A DNA stretch of 64,000 nt, taken from Variovorax jilinensis (lineage in GTDB: Bacteria; Pseudomonadota; Gammaproteobacteria; Burkholderiales; Burkholderiaceae_C). Where the stretch lies: contig NZ_JASZYQ010000001.1 in assembly GCF_030316885.1 (NCBI RefSeq), forward strand, positions 1,302,001 through 1,366,000. The letters run 5' to 3'. Shown here in pieces: positions 26,104 through 36,853 of the stretch. Each line of letters starts with the position of its first letter. Position 1 is the first letter of the stretch. Under the pieces are notes generated by a model that worked only from the letters and a program-made list of their open reading frames with translations, made no database searches and was not told the DNA's origin. The position numbers and the translations under genes are program-made.

Positions 26104-28977
26104 GTGACTTCAACTTCTTCCAAGACGCACGACCTCCAGTCTCTCGACACCTTGACCGGAGGCGCCTTCACCGCGCCCACCTCGGGCGAGCGCGCCCAGC
26201 GCATCCGGGACTGGCTCGCGGCCAATCCGTCGCCCGAGCAGATGCAGGACGTCTTCAAGGAACTGAGCGGCCGTGACAAGGGCGCGGCGCGCCTGCTGCG
26301 CGAAAAGCTCGACGAGCTCAAGCGCGCCAAGGGCCAGGAGGCGCTGGCCGTCGAATGGACCCACAAGGCCGAGGCCCTGCTGGCGCAGCCCAAGCTCAAC
26401 ATCGCCGATGCACTGGCCTGGCAGCGCGATGCCGCCAAGGCCGGGGCGCCGCTGTCGCGCGAGCCGCTGGCCGGCCTCAAGGCCCGGCTGGCCGAACGCG
26501 TGAAGGGCATCGAGGACCTGCAGCACCGGGCCCAGGTGCACCGCGAGGCCGCGGTCCTGCTGGCCCAGCGCTTCGAGGTCCTGTCGACCAAGAGCTGGCG
26601 CGATGCGCAGGGCGTCGAAGAGGCCCTGCGCGCAGACGTCGCCCACTGGCAGCAGCAGGCGGCCGAGATCACCGCCGACGCCAACTGGAGCAGCCTCGAC
26701 GCCCGCTTCGCGCCGCAGCTCGACGCCTCCAAGGCGCAACTGCTGGTGGTGTCCGACGCCTTCAACGGCGCGCTGGCGCAGGCCGTGGCGGCCGCGGCCG
26801 ATGCCGCCGCCCCGTTGCCGCCGGTGCCCGTCTGGGCCGACGAGCTGCGCGTGGCGCGCGGCGGTGCGCCCGAAGCCGCGCCGGCTGCCGCCCCCAAGCC
26901 GGCCGCGCCACGGGTCGATCCCGAAAAGCGGGCCGCTGCCCAGGACGCGGTGCAGGCCGCGCTCGTCAAGCTCGAGCAGGAAACCGCCGAAGGCCACGGC
27001 AAGGCCAGTGCCGGCGCCGCCGCCGCGCTGCGGGCAGTGCTCAAGGAGCACGGCAAACTGGTCGAGCCGCCGCTCGAGGCCCGCGTGCACGCGGCGCTGG
27101 TGGCCGCTGGCGAACTCGAAGGCTGGCAGCGCTGGAGCGCCGACAAGGTGCGGGAAGACCTGGTTGCCAAGGCCGAGGGCCTGCTCAAGCGGCCCGAAGG
27201 CCAGGCGCTGGGCGGCCGCAAGATGCAGGAGACGCTGCGCGCGCTGCGCGACCAGTGGAAGCAGGCCGACCAGGGCGGCGTGCCGAACCACGCGCTCTGG
27301 AAGCGCTTCGACGAGGCCTGCAACGAGGCTCACAAGGTGGTCGAGGCCTGGCTCGAGAAGGTTCGCGCCGACGCCGCCGAGCACCGTGCGCTGCGCACGG
27401 CGCTGATCGAGGAAGTGAAGGCCTGGGCCGCCGAGCATGCCCAGGCATCCGACCTCAAGGCCCACAACCGCGCGCTGCACCAGTTCGCCGATCGCTGGCG
27501 CGATGCCGGCCACGTCGGCGAGAAGGCGTTTGCCGAGCTTCAGGCCCAGTGGGCCGAAGCCTTTGGCGCCGCGCGCGCACCGTTCGAGACGGCGCAGAAG
27601 GCCAGCGTCGAACGCCGCCAGGCCATGATCGCCGAGGCCGCCGAACTCGGCGCCGCGCCGATGCTGCGCATCGATGCGGTCAAGGCGCTGCAGCAGCGCT
27701 GGCAGCAGGAAGCGCAGTCGGTGCCGCTCGACCGCCGCCATGAACAGAAGCTCTGGGATGCGTTCCGGGCCCCGATCGACGAGGCCTTCAACCGCAAGAC
27801 CGCCGAGCGCGAGAAGGCCAGTTCGGCCATGAGCGAGCACGATCGCCACGTCCTCGACGCCTCCAAGGCGCTCGAGGCCGCCAACGCGACCGGCGACGCG
27901 CAGAAGATCCGCGCGGCGATCGCCCGGCTCGAAGGCGCGATCCGCGGCGAGGCGCCGCCACCGGCCCCCGCACCCGCACCCGCCCCCAAATCGGAAGCGC
28001 CCGCCGCTGCGGCGAATGCCGACGGGCCGGCCGTGGGCGCAACCGAGGTGGTGGCGCCGGGCCAGGCCGCGGCCGAATTCAGCGAAAGCGCCGGCCAGTC
28101 GCCGGCGCCCGAGGATGCCGACGCCGTGCCGGCAGCAGCTGCCGCCGATGAGTCGGCCGCGGCCGCCGCATCGGGCGAGACCGACCTGGTCGCGCCGGCC
28201 GACGGCGCCGACGCCTCGGCCCGCTCGGATGCCGAAGCCAAGCCCGCGGCGGCGCCGAAGCCGGCACCGAAGCCGGTCATCGCCGTGCGTGGCGACGACC
28301 GGCCGGGCAACAAGAAGGCCGAGGCCGTGCCCGCAGGGCGTGGCGGCGGCAAGTTCGGCGATCGTCGCGACAGCCGTGGCGGCCCCGGAGGACCCGGTGG
28401 TCCTGGCGGCCGCGGTGGCGAGCGGCCGCCGCGTCCCGGCGGCGATCGCGGTGCGCCCGCGGGCGGCGGCCGATTCGGCGACCGTCCGCCACGCTTCGAA
28501 GACCGCGGTCCTCGTCTCGGCGATGCGGCCTTCCGCGCCCAGCGCGAGGCGCTCGAGCGGGCCGACTTCGCGCTGCGCAAGCTCGCGTCGCAGGCCCATG
28601 GCGAAGCCCTCACGCAGGTGCTGGGCGCCTGGGAGAAGCGCGACGCCGCGCAACTGCCAAGTGCGCAGGAGCTGGGCCGCGCGGTGACGCCCGCAGTACG
28701 CAGCGGTTGGTCGCAGGCCCTCGGCGCGGCACCGTCCGCACCCTCGGCCGATACCGCCGAGGCGCTGCTGCGCCTCGAGATGGCGGCCGAGGTGCCGACG
28801 CCGGCCGAGCAGCTCGATGCCCGCCGCGCGCTGCAGCTCAAGCTGTTGACGCGCCGCGGTGATCCGACGCCCGAGCAGACCTGGGGTCAGGATGCCGGCA
28901 AGGTGCTGGCTGCAAGCCACGACGCGGCTTCGGCGCGACGGCTGCAGAACGCGCTGAAGGCCCTGCTGCGCAAGTAG
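26104..28977 (+). CDS. DUF349 domain-containing protein with disordered RG/PA-rich region
   Basis: A 957-residue cytoplasmic protein starting at a GTG. Helical repeats of the DUF349 type recur, for example LRDQWKQADQGGVPNHALWKRFDEACNEA (about residues 378-406), FADRWRDAGHVGEKAFAELQAQWAEAF and LQQRWQQEAQSVPLDRRHEQKLWDAF, each built around conserved Trp pairs. Residues about 618-720 are Ala/Pro-rich and residues about 745-805 are Gly/Arg/Asp/Pro-rich (RGG- and GPGGPGG-type), looking unstructured and RNA-binding-like. A final helical domain closes the protein. The function is unknown. It starts about 90 bp after the DUF748 gene on the same strand. Confidence 0.88.
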   Translation: MTSTSSKTHDLQSLDTLTGGAFTAPTSGERAQRIRDWLAANPSPEQMQDVFKELSGRDKGAARLLREKLDELKRAKGQEALAVEWTHKAEALLAQPKLNIADALAWQRDAAKAGAPLSREPLAGLKARLAERVKGIEDLQHRAQVHREAAVLLAQRFEVLSTKSWRDAQGVEEALRADVAHWQQQAAEITADANWSSLDARFAPQLDASKAQLLVVSDAFNGALAQAVAAAADAAAPLPPVPVWADELRVARGGAPEAAPAAAPKPAAPRVDPEKRAAAQDAVQAALVKLEQETAEGHGKASAGAAAALRAVLKEHGKLVEPPLEARVHAALVAAGELEGWQRWSADKVREDLVAKAEGLLKRPEGQALGGRKMQETLRALRDQWKQADQGGVPNHALWKRFDEACNEAHKVVEAWLEKVRADAAEHRALRTALIEEVKAWAAEHAQASDLKAHNRALHQFADRWRDAGHVGEKAFAELQAQWAEAFGAARAPFETAQKASVERRQAMIAEAAELGAAPMLRIDAVKALQQRWQQEAQSVPLDRRHEQKLWDAFRAPIDEAFNRKTAEREKASSAMSEHDRHVLDASKALEAANATGDAQKIRAAIARLEGAIRGEAPPPAPAPAPAPKSEAPAAAANADGPAVGATEVVAPGQAAAEFSESAGQSPAPEDADAVPAAAAADESAAAAASGETDLVAPADGADASARSDAEAKPAAAPKPAPKPVIAVRGDDRPGNKKAEAVPAGRGGGKFGDRRDSRGGPGGPGGPGGRGGERPPRPGGDRGAPAGGGRFGDRPPRFEDRGPRLGDAAFRAQREALERADFALRKLASQAHGEALTQVLGAWEKRDAAQLPSAQELGRAVTPAVRSGWSQALGAAPSAPSADTAEALLRLEMAAEVPTPAEQLDARRALQLKLLTRRGDPTPEQTWGQDAGKVLAASHDAASARRLQNALKALLRK

Positions 28978-28984
28978 AGCGGAA

Positions 28985-29013
28985 GGGCGGCCCTGCTCTC
29001 GGAGCAGCCGCCC
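28985..29013. terminator. Hairpin between convergent DUF349 and mtfA genes
   Basis: GGGCGG-(CC)-CTGCTC pairs with GAGCAG-CCGCCC across a three-base loop, a 12-bp stem with one 2-base bulge. There is no clear T-tract. Its place between two convergent stop codons fits a bidirectional terminator. Confidence 0.45.
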
Positions 29014-29038
29014 GATCCGGTGCGATTCGGGCCGGTTC

Positions 29039-29833
29039 TCAGCGGTGCGGCGCGCCGTTGAAGAAGGCGTCGAACAGACCGACCAGCGCCGGGAACTCCG
29101 CTTCGAGCGCCTGTCGGTTCACGAAGTAGGCCTCGCAGGCCACCGCGAAGAATTCCGCCGGCGACTGCGCGCCGTAGTCGTCGAGCCAGGGCGGCTCGCC
29201 GCCGAAGCGCTCGGCCACGATGGCCTTCTCGCGCAGCGCCTCGTAGGCCGGCTGCAGCACCGCGAACCACGCACTGCGCGCGGCGCGCGCGCTGCGGCTG
29301 CCAAGGAAGCCCGGCGGCAGCGGCGGGCAGCCGTCGGCCTCGCCTTGCGCCATGTCGAGCTTGTGCGCGAACTCGTGGATCACGACGTTGTAGCCGTCGG
29401 CCTGCGTGACGCTGCCGGCCAACACGTCCTGCCAGCTCAGCATGACCGGGCCGCGGTCCATGGCCTCGCCGGCCACGACCTCGTCGTAGTGGTGCACCAC
29501 CCCGACTGCATCGGTGGTCGTGCGATGCGCGATCACCTCCGACGGATGCACCACGATGCCGACGAAGTCGTCGTACCAGGCCAGTCCGCCCTTCAGGTGC
29601 AGCACCGGCAGCACCGCCTGCGCGGCGATCGCCAGAGCCACCTCGTCGGTGATCACGAAGCCGTGGGCACCATGGAATTCCTTGTCGCGCAGGAAGGTGG
29701 CGGCCAGCTCACGCAGCCGCTCGCGCTCGGCCGCGCTGCGTTCGGCCAGGAAGGGATAGCGAGCCAGCGTGGCCTGCCAGTCGGCGTCGGGCAGCGCGGG
29801 AGGAGGGCGCAGCCTGCGCAGCCAGCCCAGCAT
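29039..29833 (-). CDS. mtfA: MtfA-type zinc metallopeptidase (DgsA anti-repressor family)
   Basis: A cytosolic zinc peptidase of the MtfA family, 264 residues. In E. coli MtfA binds the repressor Mlc and also has aminopeptidase activity. The zinc motif HEFAHKLD (HExxH) is intact and the third ligand is probably the Glu in AVACEAYFVN. Also present are the family's KEFHGAHGFVITDEVALAIAAQA and WYDDFVGIVVHP blocks. The start at 29833 shares one base with the lpxH stop (TGATG), and the open frame above it lies inside lpxH. Whether a sugar regulator is its partner in this organism is unknown. Confidence 0.92.
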   Translation of the reverse strand: MLGWLRRLRPPPALPDADWQATLARYPFLAERSAAERERLRELAATFLRDKEFHGAHGFVITDEVALAIAAQAVLPVLHLKGGLAWYDDFVGIVVHPSEVIAHRTTTDAVGVVHHYDEVVAGEAMDRGPVMLSWQDVLAGSVTQADGYNVVIHEFAHKLDMAQGEADGCPPLPPGFLGSRSARAARSAWFAVLQPAYEALREKAIVAERFGGEPPWLDDYGAQSPAEFFAVACEAYFVNRQALEAEFPALVGLFDAFFNGAPHR

Positions 29834-30600
29834 CAGCGAAGGTCGACGCGGCGGGCGCCGGTGGCCGAAAGGCACAGCAACTGGGCGCGCGGCGGGTCCG
29901 CGTCTGCATCCCAGTCGCTCAGCACGATGCGGCGCAGGCCGTCGCCGAGTGCATGGATCGCAGGCCGGTGGGTGTGGCCGTGCACCAGCGTGTCGGCACC
30001 GGCCTGGCGCAGCCAGTCGCGCGCTGCTGCGGCATCGACGTCGGCCCAGACCGCGTCGGGGCTGCGCTTGCGGTCTTCGCTCCGGGCCCGCACGGAACGG
30101 GCGAGGGCGCGCCGCTCTTCGAGCGGACGTGCGAGCAGTGCCTGCTGCCAGGCCGGTTCGCGGACCTGGGCGCGGAACTGCAGGTATTCGGTGTCTTCGA
30201 GGCACAGCGCATCGCCATGGCTCAGCAGCCAGCGCACGTCGTGCAGCACCAGCACCGTGGGGTCGTCGATCAGCGTCATGCCGCAGCGCGCGGCGAAGGC
30301 CGGGCCGACCAGGAAATCACGGTTGCCGTGCATGAAGAAGATCGGCCGCCGCGCCGCGGCGCGGTGCAGCAGCGCTGCGCAGTCGGCCTCGAAGCCCGGC
30401 GCATCGGCCGCGTCGTCGCCGGGCCAGACCTCGAACAGGTCGCCGAGGATGAAGACGGCATCGGCCGGCGTGGTCTCGAGGTAGCCCTGCCACGCGGCGA
30501 CGGTCGCGGCCTCCGAGGCCTGCAGGTGCAGGTCGGAGAGCAGGTCCACCGTGCGCCAGCTTGCGGGCGCGACGATCTCGGCAAAGGCCGAGGGGGCCAC
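29833..30600 (-). CDS. lpxH: UDP-2,3-diacylglucosamine diphosphatase LpxH
   Basis: Fourth step of lipid A synthesis: hydrolysis of UDP-2,3-diacylglucosamine to lipid X. The 255 residues contain all the metallophosphoesterase motifs in order: LLSDLHLQ (DxH), ILGDLFEVWPGDD, MHGNRDFLVG (GNRD), WLLSHGDALC and VHGHTHRPAIH. An outer membrane containing lipopolysaccharide is implied. It lies 2 bp downstream of ppiB, so ppiA-ppiB-lpxH-mtfA probably form one operon. Confidence 0.96.
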   Translation of the reverse strand: MAPSAFAEIVAPASWRTVDLLSDLHLQASEAATVAAWQGYLETTPADAVFILGDLFEVWPGDDAADAPGFEADCAALLHRAAARRPIFFMHGNRDFLVGPAFAARCGMTLIDDPTVLVLHDVRWLLSHGDALCLEDTEYLQFRAQVREPAWQQALLARPLEERRALARSVRARSEDRKRSPDAVWADVDAAAARDWLRQAGADTLVHGHTHRPAIHALGDGLRRIVLSDWDADADPPRAQLLCLSATGARRVDLR

Positions 30601-30602
30601 GT

Positions 30603-31112
30603 TCAGGCCTTGACGACGGCCTTCTCGATCACGACGTCCTCGAGCGGCACGTCGTCATGAAAGCCCTTGCGGCCGGTCTTGACGGTCTTGATCGCATCGA
30701 CCACTTCCTTGCCGCCGACCACGCGGCCGAACACCGCGTAGCCCCAGCCCTGGGCCGAGGGTGCCGTGTGGTTGAGGAAGCCGTTGTCGGCCACGTTGAT
30801 GAAGAACTGGGCCGTGGCCGAGTGCGGTGCGCTGGTGCGCGCCATGGCGACCGTGTAGTTGTCGTTCTTCAGGCCGTTGTTGGCCTCGTTCTGGATCTCG
30901 GCGCCGCTGGGCTTTTGCGACATGCCGGGCTCGAAGCCGCCGCCCTGGACCATGAAGCCGGGAATCACGCGGTGGAACACGGTGTTGTCGTAGTGGCCCT
31001 TCTCGACGTAGGCGATGAAGTTCTCGACCGACTTGGGCGCCTTGTCCTGGTCCAGTTCGAGCGTGATGACGCCCCGATCCTTGATGTGCAGTTCGACTTG
31101 CGGGTTGCTCAT
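30603..31112 (-). CDS. ppiB: Cytoplasmic peptidyl-prolyl isomerase (cyclophilin B type)
   Basis: A 169-residue cyclophilin without signal peptide. The catalytic arginine and phenylalanine lie in [20 protein letters not shown], followed by [28 protein letters not shown] and [18 protein letters not shown], the standard cyclophilin signatures. It speeds proline isomerisation during protein folding in the cytosol. The ATG at 31112 is chosen because the homologous segment starts there. It follows the periplasmic paralogue after 17 bp. Confidence 0.95.
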   Translation of the reverse strand: MSNPQVELHIKDRGVITLELDQDKAPKSVENFIAYVEKGHYDNTVFHRVIPGFMVQGGGFEPGMSQKPSGAEIQNEANNGLKNDNYTVAMARTSAPHSATAQFFINVADNGFLNHTAPSAQGWGYAVFGRVVGGKEVVDAIKTVKTGRKGFHDDVPLEDVVIEKAVVKA

Positions 31113-31129
31113 GGCATTTTCCTTTGCGT

Positions 31130-31723
31130 TTACTTCGCCACCAGGGTGGCGGACTGGATGGTGATGGGATCGACCGGCACGTCCTGCATGCCGCCCTTGC
31201 TGCCGGTGCGCACGGCGCGGATCTTGTCGACCACGTCGGCGCCCGAGACGACCTTGCCGAACACCGCGTAGCCGTGGCCGTCCGGGTTGGGTGCGTCGAG
31301 CATGGCGTTGTCCTTCACGTTGATGAAGAACTGCGCGGTGGCCGAGTTCGGGTCGGAGGTGCGCGCCATCGCGATGGTGTACTTGTCGTTCTTGAGGCCG
31401 CTCTTGGCTTCGAGCGGGATCGCAGCGCGCGTCGCCTTCTGCTTCAGGTCGGGGGTGAAACCGCCGCCCTGGATCATGAAGCCGTCGATGACGCGGTGGA
31501 ACACCGTGCCGTCGTATTGCTTGTCCTTGACGTACTGCAGGAAGTTCTCGACCGTCTTCGGCGCCTTCGCGGGAGCCAGTTCGACCACGAAGTCGCCGGC
31601 CGAGGTGACGAACTTGACGCGCGGCGCGTCGGCTTGCGCCCAGGCGCCGGTGGCGCTTGCGCCGACGGCCAGCGTCGCGGCCAGGACCAGCGCACGGCGG
31701 CGCGAGAGTGCTTGATGGGTCAC
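31130..31723 (-). CDS. ppiA: Periplasmic peptidyl-prolyl isomerase (cyclophilin A type)
   Basis: A 197-residue cyclophilin with an N-terminal export signal (about residues 1-29). The stretch [20 protein letters not shown] contains consecutive arginines, so Tat export is possible, though Sec is more usual for PpiA. The mature domain has [33 protein letters not shown] and [18 protein letters not shown]. It is clearly a paralogue of the cytosolic enzyme next to it, and the pair probably arose by tandem duplication plus gain of a signal peptide. Confidence 0.94.
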   Translation of the reverse strand: MTHQALSRRRALVLAATLAVGASATGAWAQADAPRVKFVTSAGDFVVELAPAKAPKTVENFLQYVKDKQYDGTVFHRVIDGFMIQGGGFTPDLKQKATRAAIPLEAKSGLKNDKYTIAMARTSDPNSATAQFFINVKDNAMLDAPNPDGHGYAVFGKVVSGADVVDKIRAVRTGSKGGMQDVPVDPITIQSATLVAK

Positions 31724-31812
31724 GTTGGATCGCTTTCGAAAAGGAGCGGGAGGAAAGACGGAAGGAGAAGGAAGGCGGAAGGCTGCCGCAGCGCGGTCGG
31801 GAGCGGCCGCCT

Positions 31813-32421
31813 TCAGTTCTTGACCGGCTTGCGCACCACCGGCGTTGCGGGCGGCAGGGCGCCCGCGGCCGGTGCGCCGACCATCTGGCGCGCCAGTGCG
31901 AGCTTCGCCGGCACCGTGGCGTTGCCGGCCTCGAGCTTGAGCGCGCGCGCATACGACTGGGCCGCGAGCCGTGCGTAGACGTCGCCAAGGTTCTCGTGTG
32001 CGGTGGCGTAGTCGGGGTTGAGCTTGATCGCCATCTCGAGCGCGGCGCGCGCCTTGTCGAACTGGCTCTGGGCCGCATAGAGCGCGGCCAGGTTGTTGTA
32101 GGGCTCGGGCAGCTCGGGGAAATCCTGCGTGAGCGCCGTGAAGACGACGACCGCGTCGGCCTGCTTGCCCTGCTCGGTCAGGATCACGCCGCGCAGGAAG
32201 CGCATCTGCGGATCGCGCGGCTTGCCGGCGATGTAGGCGTCGGCCTTGGCGAGCGCCTCGTCGGCCTTGCCCTGGCGCAGCAGCGTGTTGACATCGCCGT
32301 AATCGTCGGCATGGGCGACGCCGAAGGCGAGCGCGAGCAGCAGGGCCGGCAGAAGCCTGAAGCGCCTGACGGCGGGGCCGGTGCCGGAAATCGAGCAGGG
32401 AGAGAAAGCGGCGTGCAGCAT
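31813..32421 (-). CDS. Exported tetratricopeptide-repeat protein
   Basis: A 202-residue protein with an N-terminal signal sequence ([20 protein letters not shown], about residues 19-38) and about three to four TPR units. One of these, [49 protein letters not shown], is close to consensus. The C-terminus is Pro/Ala-rich. TPR proteins of this kind act as scaffolds in the periplasm, and no partner can be named. It is divergent from cysS and 89 bp upstream of ppiA, so it may lead the ppiA-ppiB-lpxH-mtfA operon. I chose the ATG at 32421; the frame extends far upstream only as antisense to cysS. Confidence 0.85.
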   Translation of the reverse strand: MLHAAFSPCSISGTGPAVRRFRLLPALLLALAFGVAHADDYGDVNTLLRQGKADEALAKADAYIAGKPRDPQMRFLRGVILTEQGKQADAVVVFTALTQDFPELPEPYNNLAALYAAQSQFDKARAALEMAIKLNPDYATAHENLGDVYARLAAQSYARALKLEAGNATVPAKLALARQMVGAPAAGALPPATPVVRKPVKN

Positions 32422-32616
32422 GGAGCCTCGGGAGTTGAGCGGACGCGGGCCTCGTAGAAACACGCGGAAAACATCCGGCGGGGGCCGTTTATACTGGGGG
32501 CGATTGTAGCCGAGGGGCCCTGGACGGCCGCTCGCAGCCACCACCTCCTCACCCCTGAAAAACCCCAGTCCTTCGCCCGTTCCGGAACGCGCGCGAGCCG
32601 ACGTTTTCCGAGCCTC

Positions 32617-33989
<1,373 letters not shown>

Positions 33990-33993
<4 letters not shown>

Positions 33994-34658
33994 GCGCCGC
34001 CCGCACCACGCCGGGTGGCAAGGAGCCGGTCGTCCAGGTCTACACGCCCGCCTATTGGGAAGAGGCCTGCAGGCACCTGGCGAAGAAGGACCGTGTGATG
34101 AAGCGGCTGATCCCGCGCTTCGGCGATGCCTGCCTCGAGTCGCGCGGCGACGCCTTCACGACGCTGGCGCGCAGCATCGTCGGCCAGCAGATCTCGATGA
34201 AGGCCGCGCAAACGGTCTGGCGGCGCTTCGTCGAGCTGCCGCGCAAGCTGACGCCGGCCAACGTGCTCAAGCTCAAGGTCGACGACATGCGTGCGGCAGG
34301 GCTGTCTGCGCGCAAGGTCGAGTACCTGGTCGACCTCGCGATCCATTTCGATTCGGGCGCGGTGCACGTCGATGCCTGGGAGCACATGGCCGACGAGATG
34401 ATCATCGCCGAGCTGGTCGAGATCCGCGGCATCTCGCGCTGGACTGCCGAGATGTTCCTGATCTTCCACCTGATGCGCCCCAACGTGCTGCCGCTGGACG
34501 ACGGCGGCCTGATCACCGGCATCAGCCAGAACTACTTCTCGGGCGACCCCGTGAGCCGCAGCGATGCGCGCGAGGTAGCGGTCGCCTGGGCGCCGTACTG
34601 CAGCGTGGCGACTTGGTATATTTGGCGATCGCTCGACCCGCTGCCGGTCGCTTATTGA
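33990..34658 (+). CDS. DNA-3-methyladenine glycosylase, HhH-GPD family (AlkA-like)
   Basis: A base-excision repair glycosylase, 222 residues from a GTG that overlaps the cysS stop by 4 bp. The helix-hairpin-helix region [21 protein letters not shown] and the following [33 protein letters not shown] contain the GPD-type catalytic Asp (first or second Asp of LPLDDGGL). [20 protein letters not shown] matches the start of the HhH-GPD domain. It lacks the N-terminal TBP-like domain of E. coli AlkA, so it is the compact type. It probably removes 3-methyladenine and similar alkylated bases. Confidence 0.9.
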
Positions 34659-34674
34659 ACAACAGGAGAAGACG

Positions 34675-35655
<981 letters not shown>

Positions 35656-35710
35656 GGCGCCGCGCGGCCCGGGCCCCTCGGCCCGCGCGCCCGCGCCTTC
35701 GCCCGATTCC

Positions 35711-36724
35711 ATGGAAAACCCCGCCGCCCCCGCACTTGCGTCCTGGGCGGCGCCGGCGTTGTCGCTGGCGCCCGGGGCAGGGCCAGCGCTGCCGCTGGCG
35801 TCCGGAGCAGGGCCAGCGTTGCCGCTCGCCGTGGCCTTCAGCGGCGGCGCCGACTCGACCGTGCTGCTGCATGCCGCGGCGGCTCGCTGGCCGGGCCAGG
35901 TGCAGGCGCTGCACGTGCACCATGGACTGCAGGGCGCGGCGGACCATTTCGAAGCCCATTGCATGGCCGCCTGCGAGGCGCTCGGCGTCCCGCTGTGGGT
36001 GGGGCGCGTCGACGCCCGCCATGCCGCCGGCGAAAGCCCCGAGGACGCCGCGCGCCGGGCGCGCTACGCCACGCTCGCCACGCTTGCCCAATCCCGGGGC
36101 CTGGCGGACGTGCTGCTGGCCCAGCATGCCGACGACCAGGTCGAGACCCTGCTGATCGCGCTCGGCCGCGGCGCCGGCCTCGACGGACTGGCGGGCATGC
36201 CGGCGCGCATCGAGCGCCACGGGGTGAGCTTCCACAGGCCGCTGATCGGGCTGTCCGCTGCGGTGCTGCGCGAATGGCTGCGAAGCCAGGGCATCGCCCA
36301 CGTCGAGGACCCGAGCAATGCCGATCCCCGCTACACGCGCAACCGGATTCGTCAGCTGGTGCTGCCGGCGCTGCAGGCGGCGCTGCCGCAGTACCGCGAC
36401 ACCTTCGCGCGCTCGGCGCGCAACGCGGCCCGGGCCTCGGCGCTGCTTTCCCAGCTGGCCGAAAGCGATCTGATGGCGGCCGGTTCACCGCCTGCACTGG
36501 AGGTGCTGCGGGCGCTGCCGGCCGAACGCCTGGCCAATGCGCTGCGCCACTGGCTGCGACGCGACCACGGCGCCGTGCCGAGCGAGGCTCAGCTCGCGCA
36601 GCTGTTGGTTCAGGTCGCGGCCTGCAGCACGCGCGGCCACCGGATCCGGCTTCGGATCGCCGATGGCCGTGTGGAGCGCGAAGGGCCGGTGCTGCGTTGG
36701 TACAATGCTTCGCCCACGCCCTAG
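35711..36724 (+). CDS. tilS: tRNA(Ile)-lysidine synthase
   Basis: Modifies the CAU anticodon wobble base of tRNA-Ile2 to lysidine so that it reads AUA. The PP-loop motif AFSGGADSTVLLHAAA is present, with VHHGLQG, LLAQHADDQVETLLIALGRGAGLDGL and DPSNADPRYTRNRIRQLVLP. The C-terminal TilS domain is short, making 337 residues against about 430 in E. coli. Before the PP-loop lies an unusual low-complexity leader made of three 10-residue repeats. A later ATG giving a conventional start was not found, so the repeat is probably translated. The ATG lies 55 bp after accA. Confidence 0.92.
   Translation: MENPAAPALASWAAPALSLAPGAGPALPLASGAGPALPLAVAFSGGADSTVLLHAAAARWPGQVQALHVHHGLQGAADHFEAHCMAACEALGVPLWVGRVDARHAAGESPEDAARRARYATLATLAQSRGLADVLLAQHADDQVETLLIALGRGAGLDGLAGMPARIERHGVSFHRPLIGLSAAVLREWLRSQGIAHVEDPSNADPRYTRNRIRQLVLPALQAALPQYRDTFARSARNAARASALLSQLAESDLMAAGSPPALEVLRALPAERLANALRHWLRRDHGAVPSEAQLAQLLVQVAACSTRGHRIRLRIADGRVEREGPVLRWYNASPTP
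35735..35824 (+). repeat. 30-bp tandem repeat inside tilS
   Basis: Two near-identical 30-bp units (35765-35794 and 35795-35824, three differences) plus a diverged unit before them (35735-35764). They encode LASWAAPALS, LAPGAGPALP and LASGAGPALP directly upstream of the PP-loop of TilS. The reading frame is kept whatever the copy number. Confidence 0.85.
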
Positions 36725-36853
36725 CCTGCAGCCTTGCTGCCGTGTTGCGCTCGAAGCGTCCTTGTTCGTTCGTCGAGTGTCTTTCCAGGCAGGTCGGGCC
36801 CAGGAATGGTGGCTTCCTGCCGCCTCCGAACATTTCTCCCTTGACTCTCATCC

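Noticed and set aside
21962..26113. A 1383-codon open frame on the minus strand opposite the DUF748 gene
   Set aside because: Its sequence is rich in Arg, Leu, Gly, His and Asp with no domain pattern; it is the usual shadow of a GC-rich gene on the other strand, while the plus strand shows family motifs and a signal anchor.
26110..28920. A 936-codon minus-strand frame opposite the DUF349 gene
   Set aside because: Low-complexity Gly/Arg/Leu composition, no motifs; shadow of the DUF349 gene.
32422..32616. T-box or other regulatory leader before cysS
   Set aside because: No specifier loop or T-box sequence (TGGNACCGCG-type) is visible in the 195-bp region.
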